64,000 bases of DNA from assembly GCF_036850765.1 (NCBI RefSeq), contig NC_089491.1:126680766-126744765 (forward strand), read 5' to 3'. How positions within the stretch are numbered: the stretch's first letter is position 1; every line of letters begins with the position of its first letter. The DNA comes from Saccopteryx bilineata. Lineage: Eukaryota > Chordata > Mammalia > Chiroptera > Emballonuridae. Positions 33,956-46,998 of this stretch are shown here, piece by piece. The position numbers were made by a program, and so were the translations under genes. The notes below the pieces were generated by a model. It was not told the DNA's origin, did no database searches, and saw nothing but the letters and a program-made list of their open reading frames with translations.

Positions 33956-35635
33956 TACCTATGGAAGAAAAGCTGACCATATGTTCAAAATTAAGAGTAG
34001 AATTTAAAATAAAATTATTTAAATTTTATATGTAAAATTTATAACATTTAATACTTATAAAGTTGATCAATGAGAATAATAGGTTAGTTAAAAGAACACA
34101 AAATATTTAAAAATGGGAGTTAAAATGTTATCATTTTATGTTAGTTTTATCATTTTTATTATATTTGTCTTGTTCATTTACCTTCTGTTGTATTTATTCT
34201 TGTGTGTTTCCTTAAAATGTTGAAAAACTTAAGTTTATCTGTTATTTGTAAGGGATCCCACAATACAACTTGCTACTTCTTCTTTTTGATAATCTATTAT
34301 TAAAACTGAATTTGTAATTTCTTCCTACTCTTCAGTTACATAGCATAGAAGGAGAGGTTTGATTTCAAATTTTTCAGGCTGAATTACCACTAAAGAATAA
34401 ACTCAAAACTAAGGACAAACAATATGTTCATATTTGATGTATGATATTTCAGTGTATGTATATTACCACAGGTTTTAAAAATAAAGTTAGAATAAACATT
34501 TGTGGAATGACTTGAGCTTCTTCCATGATTCCCAAGAGTTCTGTGGCATACCTTTTTTGTGTAACTATTTTCTTAGAACTTTCCTTTCCTATTATAAAAT
34601 ATGTTGATTCAAAATTTTCCAATTTTAAAAAGTTTAAATTACAATAATAAATAATGCATGATTGATAATTATTGATTTGCTTTATTCACCGTGATTCTAG
34701 CTTCATATATCATACATTGAACTTTCACATAAAGATTAGCCCATGTATTTTCTAAACAGTGGAAAGAGATGAAGGGTTTAATATGACAGGTGCTGATTTA
34801 GTAGGCGCCGATGGAGAGCGAATTTTCTTCTTGATTGTGTGCCTAATACTTTTGGAAGGATTGAACATTTGCCTGAGGCCTACAAACATTGAACTTTTGG
34901 TTCACAATGCTAGAATACATATTAATGCAATTCTTTATGTGTGCTTGATTTAAAAGAAAATAAAATCCTGTAGAAGTTTTTCTTCTTAATTTATCCACTT
35001 CAATTCAACAGACTGCAACTCAGAGCTATGAAATGATTTGCTGATGCAAGTAAACCTAATGGGTACTGATATTAGAAACCTGAGGGTCATTTATTTTAAC
35101 TTTGCATTTAAGTTCTTTAGAAGACTTTGCTTTTAAAATTCTAAACTATGAATAACCAAAGATAAAACTTCCCAAAATTAAACTAGTTTTTTATTTCCAT
35201 TTATATATATTTTTTGTTTGTTATTTCAATATTACCATGAGGAGTTTAGCATTACCTTTATTGTTTTAATAATGGAGATGTTTATTTGAAGGTTAATATG
35301 ATATATAAAATATTTTAAATATTAACAATAATCACCTACTGGTTTTTTGTTGGGTTTTTTTTTTATGTAAACTTTTTACCTAATAACACATCTACCATAT
35401 ATTCTGCCATGGGAGATTTTCATAGGGTTTGTGTGAACCAAATCTGTTCCTCAAACCTCTGATTCTCATCTTTTTTTTTTTTTTTTTATGAATCAGATCT
35501 AATTTTTCTTTGTCTTCTGGACACATTTGTGTATATTCCCTGTTGGGCACAAACCCAATTTTGACTATTTCCACCTCAAAACTACTTCTTTCTCTGAATT
35601 TCTCTGGCTATAAACTCAATATTCTCTAAATCAAG
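33956..35635. other. Anonymous AT-rich DNA
   Basis: A 64-aa frame at 34759-34953 (plus) has no recognisable family and no splice or promoter context that could be assessed, so it is not called a gene. Confidence 0.5.
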
Positions 35636-35639
35636 GTTT

Positions 35640-36080
35640 GAAACTTTGTTATTTCTTCTTCCCTTAGCACCTCTCTCCACTCAATTACTGGAGTGTCCGT
35701 ACATTCTAACTCTACCTGCTAAATCTAGAGCTAAACTCTGACTTTTGGGGCCTCTTGCTGTCTTTTATTAGTTTAAACTTGGTCTATTTAAATAATTTAT
35801 ATTTTTCTTCTGATACAACTTTGAAACTGCTATCCAATTGCTGTCAGCAATGCTCAGTTTTGATCATATTATTCTTCTGCTTAAAAAAAAATGCCAATTT
35901 CTTTCCATTGCCTACTAAAGGGTACCAGGTTGGGCATAGTTCCTTGGTATTATCTTTGCCTCTTGGATTTAGTCTTTTACAGAAGTTTCAGAGAGGGAAT
36001 GCCTATTCAGCTCTTGTTACCATGTCTTCTTACCACTCAAAGTTATGTCTGAGGAATGTTTGCCTTGATCTATGCTCTGC
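35640..36080 (+). mobile_element. Possible L2 LINE relic
   Basis: GATCATATTATTCTTCTGCTTAAAA then CATTGCCTACTAAAGGGTACC faintly follow the L2 3' part. The 145-aa frame over it (35755-36192) is attributed to this relic, not to a gene. Confidence 0.4.
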
Positions 36081-36889
36081 ACAAAGTAAGGCCACAGTTA
36101 ACACAAAAGAAAAAAAACAGAGAGTGGTAATAGCTGATCACCTACAACTCAGAGGGCGAAGATACCTGAAGAGAATATGTGATTTTACTTAGACAAAATG
36201 ACTTTTAGTATTAGAATTAGAGAAAATAAATTTCTGGGTTAGCTAGCAGCTAAAGCAAGTATCCTCTTTATCAGAGTGACAACCAAAAATTCTTTTCTGC
36301 CAAGGAATTTCATTCATCTCTACTGGTCCTCTTAGCACTTGGGTATATGCCCACAGGAGTGTCACTTGCAGTGACAACTATCTAACCTTTGGAATAGAAA
36401 TATACCTGGTAATAAAACCAATTTCAATGCATTATTTTAAGAATAATCTTGTGAACTGAGATAGATATCTAATGAGATACAACCTTATATAAGGCTCTCC
36501 ACTGTATAGCCTAATCATTTTTCAGATTGATTGTTCATGTTTTTTTACCCATGGCCTACATTCCAGCTTTGCTCAATTACATGTGTTTCCTTCCCTCACT
36601 CTGCCTGTGCAATATTCTCTGGGTGTTTGTGGGCCATTTAAGATGAAAAGGACAATCTCATCATCAGGCATCAGTTTATAAAATGTTTTTTAAGTCAATA
36701 ATAAAAATAACAGTAGCAGTTTTTTGGAAGATAAGACAGGAATATTTGTGTCCATTTTCAGAAATCACTGTGGAACCTAATAGTCTCTTTCCACAGCTCA
36801 TCAACTATAATTTGTGTCTTTCCAACTTCACTCATCTAGGTCCAGGGTATTCTATAGGGTAAGGTGAAAATCTAATTGCCTAATTTTAC

Positions 36890-37085
36890 TCAAAATTGGA
36901 AATCTCAAAACTACTTTATTATCTTTTACAGCATTTTATCTCTCAATGCTTTCTTGGCCGGCAGCCCCTTTTCACATGACAACATAACTCCTTGAAGTGA
37001 GAGCTGTTTTGATTCTAATTTATATTTTTTGCAGCACATCTTGCACATAGTAGGTTTTCAGTAAATATTAATTGAGTTGAATATT
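36890..37085 (+). mobile_element. Probable L2 LINE 3' end
   Basis: CTTGCACATAGTAGGTTTTC followed by AGTAAATATTAATTGAGTTGAATA is the typical L2 3' terminus, diverged. Confidence 0.55.
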
Positions 37086-37089
37086 ATTA

Positions 37090-40018
37090 ATACAGGTTTA
37101 TAACTATAGTAAATTGCATTTTAATAAGAGAAAAATTTGCAAACTCTGCTTTCTCTCATTTTTTTTTTAAAAAGAGATAATCATCATATTAAAGATAGAA
37201 GCTTATCTTTAATATTAAAGGATACCTTAATTTAAAAGCTGGTATGTTTTCTGCTTATGGGAAAAAATAGACCTCCTGAGTCAATGTATAATTTAATGAA
37301 GAAAAAAGCTATTTTTCTTAGGTAAATATTTTGAATCACTAGTGTATTATCATTGTATTTTATATATTAATAGGTAAAATATTTGAAGATTGTTAGTTAT
37401 GAAATTCTAAAGTATAAGTACATTCTCCTCTGGAAAATGCAATGACTATAGTGTGAAAAAGACATCTACATAAAACTTGATAAATGCAGAATAAAATTAT
37501 ATTACTTTAATACCTGAATAATGAGGCAAGATAAAATAAGAATTACAGTCTTGTTGAAAATGCTGAAAGTAATCAATTGATTTTGCATAAATGAAACCTA
37601 CAAAACATTACAATTGCATGTTGATAAAATTGAAGAAAACTTGAAGGAGATCTGTATAACATTAAGGAATATGTTCATTTCAAACTCAGTGCTTCTGAAA
37701 AACCAAACTGGCAATCGACATTTTGCTAAAATTCAGACTTTTACATGATAGAAAGAAAATTTTTAGTTTGTGAAATTTTAAGGAAGTGAGCTGTGCTTCC
37801 CTCAATGTTACCCAAATGCTCAGAGATGCAGGATCTATGAGATTTCCTGGACAATGTCATCTATAATGGGATGTAGTTTTTTTTCTCTCCCAAAATTTAT
37901 CCATTAGGACTAAAAAGGGGGAATTTTATCATGTAAACCAAAAGAGAGGACAAAAACAGTACCCTTTAAACATGATAACTAACTAAAAATATAATTTTAT
38001 TAAAAGCTTATTTGGTCAGCTCTGGGTCTTCCACTCTGTTGCACTCAAAGACCACTCTTCCAAGAATGGGTCTTAAGGAAACTGAATGACTGAACACTGT
38101 GCTATAGTCAAAGATGAAAAGCAGTTAAAATTAGTAAAAGAAAAACTAGAGATGATTTTTAAGAAAGGGTAGATGCCTTAGTGATTAGGATTGAAAATAC
38201 CCCCTAGAAGACATTAAAGGCCATGTTAAAGAAAGGCATGAGAGAAGAGAAGTTAAACAGAGAAAAGAAGCTATGTATAAAGTGTCAACATCATGGAGTG
38301 TCCATATGATATACTTCCAACTCTCCAAGAATTCTGGCGATTTAAAGCAAGCTTATCACCTACTGTAGTAAAGGAGACTTAACCTTGCCTCCTTGTTATA
38401 TTTTTTGGTAGTTATTCTGAACTATGTGTGTGAGTTTGGAATGTTAAGGTTATATATTGCTAAGATATTGGGATCTGATATCAGACATGTTTAAATTCAT
38501 TGATGTAGAAACTCGATTAATATTGGTTGAAGTTCATCATAGAACTGTTTAGGACTGGTGGACATAGTAAGATGAGGATATGATGAGTAAAGTGTTTTGA
38601 TAAGCAAAAGGTTGGTCCAGTTGAGTAAGTTATTACCCTAAGAAGGAGAATATTTACCATAAGGAGTAATATATTGTCACGAGAGAGATAGTAGGGTAGT
38701 ATGTTGTTCAAATAAATGGTTTTTTAGAAAAATTTTTAAATAAATAATAAATTTAGTCACAAATTTATCTGCCTGGTAGTCTAGGATTTCTTTGAGTCGT
38801 GAGGTCTTGTTAAAATCAACTGTTGAAATAGTTCTTGATTTATTAAGCTGTGTGGAGTCAGGCAGGTGTTCTCAACATGAGTTAGAAGATTTCATTCAAA
38901 ACTATAGTTAAGGTCTATGTTGGACATTATTCTCACTTTCACTGTAGGTGTAAACATGTGTAGAGATAAAGTTTTTATACAAAATAAACCATAAGTAATC
39001 CAAGTCATTCTTCTACTAATAATGTTTCTCACAGAAGCATATTTCAATACATAATTTTAAATTTTGTATCTTGAAACATTACCAAAATGAGAATTAAAAA
39101 CAAATTTGGTATTTTCATCTTTATTGGTAAAGAGAATTAAGTTTTTAAATACATAACTCCTTTAACTACTAGGAAAATATGATAAAACACAAATACAGGA
39201 AAAAAGTTTATATAAAGAAAAAATGAAGGAAGAAATATTATAAAAGGTATAATTATAAATAAAATTTAACCCAACTGGTAAATATAAAAATTCCATATTA
39301 AAATATCAGTGAGATGTTTCATTTAAAAATTTTCAAATATCCAAACAGGAGAAAAATCTAATGATATTTAGAACAGTTTGAATTGGAGCATTTATCCATT
39401 GTTTGTGTGACTATATTTTGCTACAAATATTCTAGAGTATAGTTTGATAATTTGATCACAAATGCATTAATCATGTATTTCATTTCTAGGAATGTTCCTC
39501 TACTGAACAAAGATGTATATCAGATTCATGTTCAAAAGGTCATTATAGAATTGTTTATATATAAGTAGAGATCCAGCCATCACACCACATTCTAAGACGC
39601 AGAATGAAGGAATGAATGAAGGAACAAACATGCACCAGCTGTCTTTATAAACAGCTGCAGGTAGCTTTATCTGATATCTTACTGTGTAGCCATTAGTTAC
39701 CTTACATGACAGTCTGGGAAATGATTTTATTTTAGGCAACCATGTATTTAGCTAGAAATCAGCAATTCTACTATTATAATGTGCAAAGAAGTGTCTCTTT
39801 GTCTCTTTTACATTGTTTCATTGAGCAAATTAACTTCAGTTTGTCTCAGTCTCTCCAATCTACTCTAGTCTCTCCTTAGAATAACTAAAGAACTCATTAA
39901 AGTTTCTTCCAAGCAAAAAAAAAAAAAAGTTGTTTTTCTCTTTAATAATAACCTTTTACTATGCTGAGATTTAGATTGCTATAGCCAGCTTGTTAGAAAT
40001 AGCCAATGTTTTGCTTTT
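37090..40018. other. Anonymous AT-rich DNA
   Basis: No gene or repeat family was recognised. Short frames (38517-38711 and 39500-39739, minus) are unsupported. Confidence 0.5.
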
Positions 40019-40032
40019 AAAGATATATAATT

Positions 40033-40218
40033 GGCCTGATTTGTGGTGGTGCAGTGGATAAACTGTCGATGTGGAATGCTGAGGTTGCCAGTTTGAAACC
40101 CTGGCTTGCCAGGTCAGGAATCGACTACTATGAGTTGATGCCTCCCATTTCTCCCCCTTCTTTCTCTTTCTCTGTCTGTCTCTCTTTCTCTCTCTAAAAA
40201 TCAATTTAAAAAATTAAT
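40033..40218 (+). mobile_element. tRNA-derived SINE (GGTTCGAAACC type, diverged)
   Basis: Head GGCCTGATTTGTGGTGGTGC, CT-rich tail, and target duplication AAAGATA(T/C)A(T/C)AATT with two differences in 14 bases (40019-40032 and 40219-40232). Confidence 0.9.
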
Positions 40219-40833
40219 AAAGATACACAATTAAAAACTACAGTTTTAGAATGTTCTGTTTTTAATTTAAATTATAGACACATGTGGATACATGAATGAA
40301 TTCAGGAAATAAAGCAAATTGCTAACAATTATTTATTGATATTTTCTGAATAGGAGGATGACAGATTACTTTAACTTGTGCCTGTATTTAATGCATTTTC
40401 TAAATGTTTTTTAAAATAGACACATTTTAAAATCAGAAGAGAAATATCAATTTCCATGTAAATATCAAGAAATAAATATCATTAATTCTATAATATATAT
40501 TATTATTTATTCTATAAAATATCCTTAGGTATTTTATATTTCATGTACCAATCATTACAAACAAACCATGGTTCCTAGCTGTGAGGTACTTAAACTCCAC
40601 TGGTAGTGGTAGAAACATGAACCTACAATTATGGTAGATTGATTTGAATGCACTGGTTAGAGGTATGCACACATTGGTAATGTAGTGCTATGAAGATTCA
40701 CTCTCCCTAAACTATAAAGACCAGAAAAGTATTTTAGCTGAGTACAAATATCAAAATGTTGGGTGCTTAACACAAGGTGCTTGTGTTAAGCTGTGAAAAC
40801 TATAGGTCTAGAAAGTTATCCTATTGTATGGCC

Positions 40834-40836
<3 letters not shown>

Positions 40837-40872
<36 letters not shown>
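40837..40872. repeat. (TA)n microsatellite at a SINE junction
   Basis: About 18 TA units lead directly into the SINE poly-T. The matching duplication on the other side (41251-41258) has only about four units. Confidence 0.95.
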
Positions 40873-40892
<20 letters not shown>

Positions 40893-41242
40893 GAAGCTGG
40901 AAACGGGGAGGCAGTCAGACAGACTCCCGCATGCACCGGACTGGGATCCACCTGGCACGCCCACCATGGGGCGATGCTGTGCCCATCCAGGACGTCACTC
41001 GGTTGTGACCAGAGCCACTCTAGCGCCTGAGGCAGAGGCCACAGAGCCATCCTCAGTTCCCAGGCCAACTTTGCTCCAATGGAGCCTCGGCTGCAGGAGG
41101 GGAAGAGAGAGACAGAGAGAAAGGAGGGGGGAGGGGTGGAGAAGCAGATGGGCACTTCTCCTGTGTGCCCTGGCCGGGAATTGAACCCCGGACTCCTGCA
41201 CACCAGGCCGACGCTCTACCACTGAGCCAACCGGCCAGGGCC
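40872..41242 (-). mobile_element. Composite bat SINE (Rhin-1-like)
   Basis: Minus orientation, with head at the right (GAGCCAACCGGCCAGGGCC). Target duplication TGGCCT(A/G)CATATATAT lies at 40829-40844 and 41243-41258. Confidence 0.92.
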
Positions 41243-41259
41243 TGGCCTGCATATATATT

Positions 41260-41680
41260 GATGTGACAAGTAGAAGGATTGTGTTTGTGTGTGTGTGTGT
41301 AAAATACTCAAAGACTATAGAAGTTTACAGAAGCCCTGAGGGCATGATGTGTCATCTCCAAAAGTCTAAATTTGTTGTGAAAAGTTTGTGTAAACATTGA
41401 AATATTGCAAGCAGGTAAAGCTCTCACAAGATTTGCGTTTTAATGTGTCACATCTGAGGTCTGTGAAATAAGTGGCTCAAGTCTCCAGGTAACATTACAA
41501 ATATACAGGTAAATCAAAACTTAATCCAACATATATGTTTACTTAAGAACCTTACATCATCCCATATCTTTGGTCCATGGTAAAACATTAGGTGTTGCTT
41601 CCCTGTGTGGCCAAAATAAAAACTTATTATTTATTTCAGTCGTTTCCATTTAACCAAAGTTAGTCTGTGCACAGATTTTC
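41260..41680. other. Anonymous DNA
   Basis: Only a short GT run (about 41281-41300) was noted. Confidence 0.5.
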
Positions 41681-41693
41681 TCCTTCTAGTTTT

Positions 41694-41947
41694 TTTTTTT
41701 TTATGTAGAATGAGAGAGGTTTTTTTTTTAATTTTTATTTATTTATTCATTTTAGAGAGGAGAGGGGGAGAGAGAGAGAGAGAAAGAAAGAAAGAGAGAG
41801 AGAGGAGAGACAGAGAGAGAGAAGCGGGGAGGAGCTGGAAGCATCAACTCCCATATGTGCCTTGACCAGGCAAGCCCAGGGTTTTTGAACCGGTGACCTC
41901 AGCATTTCCAGGTCGATGCTTTATCCGCTGCGCCACCACAGGTCAGG
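41694..41947 (-). mobile_element. tRNA-derived SINE (GGTTCGAAACC type)
   Basis: Target duplication CTCCTTCTAGTTT (41680-41692 and 41948-41960). The tail shows two poly-T blocks separated by about 20 bases (ATGTAGAATGAGAGAGG), then a GA-rich segment and a head ending GGTCAGG. Confidence 0.92.
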
Positions 41948-41960
41948 CTCCTTCTAGTTT

Positions 41961-42780
41961 AAACCCTTGCCTGACTTACCTTTTAAACCCTGAATACTGC
42001 ATCACAGTGCACATATACAGAATACGCTTATCTATACCCACAGCTTATCTCTTTAGCCAGGCGTTATACATGCATTCATTTTGCTATCCTATACTTGTTA
42101 TCTCTTTAGCCCTGCTCTTTCACTCCCTAAGACAATGGTAGATTTCTGGATGGAACCTATAGTTAGCAGTAAAAATAGCAGAGTGGAGAAGGATAAGACC
42201 ATACTTAAGGAGAGCAAGCTCACACAGAATCAAAAGCTGGGCATATTACATTGGAAGGTCAACTGAATATAGAAAGGAATAAAATAGTTCAAAAATACCT
42301 AGGTGTTCTTGTTTTTTGTTTGTTTGTTTGTTTTTTTTTGGTTATTTTGTATTATTTTTTTATCATAATACAGGTGAAAGACATAACATGTTTCCACGAA
42401 ACACTAGGGAGCATTACAGAGCATTCAGAGGCATGCAAGCCAAGTAGACTGTGGAACTTTGCATAACTTCCTCTCTTGCCTATGAGAAGCCAAAAAAAAA
42501 AAAAAACAAAAACAAAAACTCCTTTGATGGACTAATAAAAGACCTCAATCTCTATCTACATAACTCAGGTAATTCACAGAGCACTTGTGACCAATAAGGT
42601 GTATTTTCTTTATTAATATTGCTATTATTATTTGTGTTTTATATGTGAATAACTTAAAACTCAGAGAAGTTAAATAACCTTCCCATTTTTACACTAGTGT
42701 TTATGACTGGATGACAGTTACAACTGTCTGACATAAAGCTTTGCAATTTTGCTATCGATGTTATCAATTTAATATTTATC
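41961..42780. other. Anonymous AT-rich DNA
   Basis: A run of GTTT units near 42310-42330 and an A-rich run near 42492-42518 were noted. No gene. Confidence 0.5.
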
Positions 42781-42797
42781 AACTTTATGAGATACTT

Positions 42798-42988
42798 GTT
42801 TTTTCTTTTAGAGATAGAGGCAGGGAGAAAGAGGAAGGTGGACAGAGAGAGGGGAAGGATGCATTTATTGTTCCACTCAGTCATGCAATTTTTGTTTGCT
42901 TCCCTTGTGTGCTTTGACCAGGGGTCGAACCTGCAAACTTCTTGTTCCAGAAGGAGGCTCTTAACTGGCTGAGTTCACTGGCCAGGGC
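42798..42988 (-). mobile_element. tRNA-derived SINE (another subfamily)
   Basis: GCTTTGACCAGGGGTCGAACC (B-box on the minus strand) and CTGAGTTCACTGGCCAGGGC at the right end mark a tRNA-like head; a GA-rich tail is at the left. The target duplication is not clear. Confidence 0.75.
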
Positions 42989-42989
42989 A

Positions 42990-44012
42990 AAATATCCTCA
43001 TTTTTATCTGATAAGAATTGAAAATATGTAAAGGAAATTGGCCTAATAGAGGTTAAACATTATTTGGAACTGTGTTCTCCAATGTCAGGTTTAATTTTCA
43101 CAAATATTGGTGTTTATAGAACCATTCCAGGCATTGTATATAAAGTTATCTAGTAATATGACTATAAATAATTTTATTTCTAAATATATGTACTACTATA
43201 TCATCAAGTTATCTGTGCATTCTAAGAAATCTTTTTTCAATGTTTACATACTAGAACTGAATAAATTTAAGTTCTCTGAGTACTTAATAAATATTTTTAA
43301 AAATACGTTAGTTATGTTAGACTGTGCTTTCCAATCTTTCCCAACTAGTAAGGAAAAGAAGAATATAAATATCCCTGGGTATTTGTGAATATATCCTCAG
43401 GAGCCTTACCATAAACATAAAATTTTTTACAGTTTCATGTCTTATCCTAAAATATTCATGTGAGTTTTGTATCCAATTCCATAACATATCCTTGCTTGTT
43501 TTAATAAAATCTGTTTTAAATTATTTATTATCTGTAAAATTCTCCCTATTGTTTTGGTTTATGAACTTGATTTTATTGCATTCAAAATAAAAACATTCAG
43601 TTTTCCATGCAGTTGTTGATTCAGAGTACTGAGCCTTAAAAAATATTTTTTGCTAAATAAACTGATTCTGTGTACAGCCTTTTATCATTTGGGTGAGCAA
43701 TGTACTGAATTAATTTACCTGGATTTAGCCCTTGTCACATTTTTTATTTCATTCATACAAAAGATAATACCTCAGTTTTTGAAATTAAAGTCTCTGAATT
43801 ACCCACCCCCTCATTAGTCACTGTATTCTTTTATAGGGGAGCAGGTTTTCAGAATCTTTTCCCTAGAATATGACTATATAATTCAGGAGGTAACCATTTT
43901 TGCCTGAGAAGCTCTTACCTACACTATTAATCCCAAAAGAAGAGTCTGGACTCAAGTTACAACAGGGTATGGTTAGGGAAATGGACAAAAGAGGAAAGCA
44001 AAGATTATTTAA
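42990..44012. other. Anonymous AT-rich DNA
   Basis: The frame 43107-43388 (93 aa, plus) has no recognisable family. No gene is supported. Confidence 0.5.
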
Positions 44013-44027
44013 TCTAAGACTTTTAAA

Positions 44028-44216
44028 TTTTTTTTTTTATTCATTCATTTTAGAGAGAGAGAGAGAAATAGAGAAAGATAGAAATGGAGGAGGGGCGGGA
44101 AGTATCAACTCCCATATGTGCCTTGACCAGACAAGTATAGGGTTTTGAACTGGCAACCTCAGCATTCCAGGTAGACATTTTATCCACTGCACCACCACAA
44201 GTAAGGTGGGGGCTAG
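44028..44216 (-). mobile_element. tRNA-derived SINE (GGTTCGAAACC type, diverged)
   Basis: CCCATATGTGCCTTGACCAG and CCACTGCACCACCACAAG identify it. Target duplication TCTAAGAC(A)TTTTAAA (44013-44027 and 44217-44232) differs by one base. Confidence 0.88.
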
Positions 44217-44232
44217 TCTAAGACATTTTAAA

Positions 44233-46118
44233 GGTTTATCACCTGAATGACACAAGTGTACAGGATGACTTTAGAAGATTCCAGACCTACATCTGTGTAG
44301 CAAAGAAACCTAAAATACTATTAATAAGAATACTAAAGTCTAGAGGAGAACAAGTTTCTAAAATTTAAGAGTTAGAAGATGACATAAACTAAGACACAAT
44401 ATGTAAATGACCTTTATTAAATAATTGAGACTCTGCTCTTTATAAAGACAATAAGGTAGTAGTATAGCTTAGACATTGTTTTGATTTAAGTGTTTGATGT
44501 TTTAATTTTATTTCTTTAAATATTAGAACAGATTTACTGTTCAAGTGAGTTGTCATTTTGCTAAACAAATGAACTGCACTTGATTATATGGTGGAAAGTC
44601 ACTATGTTTTAAGTGGTCCCTTACATTTTAATTTTCCTTGTTTGCTCTTCTCTTCATTTCATAGCCATTTTGTACTCATACTGTCACTATGTCTTCTCCT
44701 TTTTCCACACACCCACTTTCATGGTGCTGCGGAGGAAGCAGGCTTCATGTTGTATTATTCTACATGACCATCTTCTCTTGACCATAGGTTAGTGGCCTTA
44801 GTGGTCCTCTTAGTCAAGGAGAATCAATTCTTAAATTATGTCCGAACGTGTACTGCAAAGAGATGATTCAACCAAAAAATACTCCTCTCTTAAAAATGTT
44901 TAAATGTAGGGAGTCTAGTTTCATTTCATGAATTAAGTGCACATGTTTTATGCATTTTACTCCCAAGGCCTCCGTTAAAGTGTTAGTAAAGAGAGAAAAA
45001 GGTATAAAGATATAGCAGTAAAATCTTCATATATGTATACATGAAGCTATGTTAGTCCAACCTATTTTTGAATGACTGAAAATAAATGAGAAGTTTTACG
45101 ATTAATAAATTAGAATAGAAAGTGATGTAATCAGTAGAGAACTCTGACTTGCTTTGCAGAAGGTCAGATAGGCTCTGGATGTGGGAACTGCAGGTATGAC
45201 AGAGAGCAACAGGTAAAAAGCAGGGTCCAATCTAATGAGGTGGGGTAAGGGAGCAGATTCATGGTAAACATTTATGCTCTGTGCAGTGCTACAATTTTCT
45301 ATTTCTCTGATCCCTCTGGAATTTATCTAGTTGTAATGAGTGAAGTATAGATGGTTTTTTTCTTTCTCAAATTGCTACCCAGTTGTCCCATTATAATTGT
45401 TCATGATCCAAACCATTATTGATTTCTAGACTCTCATTTCTGTTGTACTGATTGCTGTATTCAGGTCCAATGTCACAAAATTTAAATATTAAAGAATTAT
45501 TATGCATTTAAATAGCTAGTTTCTTATTGTTATTCATTTTCAGAGATTTTTCTGCCTATTGCTTATTTTTCCATTTGTATTCTCTAAGCAATTTTTATAG
45601 TTACAAAAAAACAGTATAAAACAAAAATATTTTTCTATGATTATGTTGCGTTTGTGTTGCGTTTATAAATTGTCTTAGAAAGAATTAATAACTTTATGAT
45701 GTTTAAACTTTCTTATCCAAGCACATAGTCTTTTTCCATTTGTTCAGACTGAGTTAACTTGATGGTTCCTTGCTACTTGCAATAACAAAATGCCAAAAGC
45801 AAGTATGTATTTATTATTGTACAATTTGATAAAGTCATAACTTTTAGGGTATACAAAAATTAACATGCTAATATTTAAGGATATGTAAGTTTATAGAATT
45901 GAATTCTACACACTTGCTCAGTGAAGTACTTTTAATGTCAGGCCTTAGACTAAGTTTATTTCCTGTTAAGCCTTTATCTCCATGAGCAATTAATTTGATA
46001 TGGAACTTTAATAAAGTAAGTACATCAAATATGTATTCAGTTTTATATATTTTAATACTAAGCTAATAGGTTATTTACAATATATATTTATTAACTGATA
46101 AATCACATGTATATGCTT
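44233..46118. other. Anonymous AT-rich DNA
   Basis: No gene or repeat family was recognised. Confidence 0.5.
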
Positions 46119-46870
46119 GAAAATTGAATATAAAGAAGAACAAAGGCAACCCAAAGTCAGCAGAAGAAAGAAATTAGTAAAAATTAGAGCAGAACTAATT
46201 AAATAGAGAACTTAAAAACTATAAAAAAATTAATACAGCAAATAGCTAGTGCTTTGAAAAGATCAATAAAATTGACAAACCACTGGCTAGAATCACTAAG
46301 AAATAAAGAGAAAGAATTTATATAAACAAAATCTGAAATGAAAGAGGAGAAATTACCACAGATATCATAGATATACAAAGGATCATAATAGAATACTATG
46401 AAAAATTACATACCACCTAATTAAACAATCTAGAAGACATGGATAAATTCTAAGAACTATACAATCTTTCTAGACTGAATCACAAAGAAGTAGAAACCCT
46501 AAATAGACCCATAAACAGGGAGGAAAGAGAAACAACTATCAAATACCTCTCTGAAAGTAAAAGTACCAGAACAGATGGCTACACTAGTGAATTCTACCAA
46601 ACATTTAAAGAAGATTTGGAACCTATCCTTCTCAAAGTCTTCCAAAAAATAAGGAAAAAGCAATACTCCTTAACACATATTATGAGGCCAACATCATCCT
46701 GATAACAGAACCAGGCAAAGACAACACAAATAAAGAAAACTACAGACCAATATCTCTAAAAAATACAGATGTAAATTCCTAAAAAATGTACTAGCAAATT
46801 GAATACAATACATTAAAAAATAATACATTATGATCAAGTGAGATTCATTCCGGGAGTACAAGGATGATTC

Positions 46871-46871
<1 letters not shown>

Positions 46872-46915
<44 letters not shown>
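46872..46915. repeat. (CA)n microsatellite inside the L1
   Basis: About 22 CA units, located exactly where the L1 sequence is broken. Confidence 0.97.
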
Positions 46916-46917
<2 letters not shown>

Positions 46918-46998
46918 TTAAGTCCCTGTCTATCATTTGTTTCAATTCCATACCTTTTCCCGTTCCAAGACCTTGGTATATACTTGTTGTGGCTGGAC
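46916..46998. other. Non-L1 segment at the internal break of the L1
   Basis: About 83 bases that do not follow L1. On the minus strand the piece starts GTGTCGGGGTCCAGCC, which has the TGTCGGGG look of an LTR terminus. Assignment to an LTR is only a suggestion. Confidence 0.35.

Noticed and set aside
35755..36192. 145-codon open frame on the plus strand
   Set aside because: It has no recognisable domain and its middle part resembles an L2 relic. Frames of this size are expected by chance in 64 kb.
38865..38960. Possible hAT terminus (CAGGTGTTCTCAACATG)
   Set aside because: No inverted partner or target duplication nearby.
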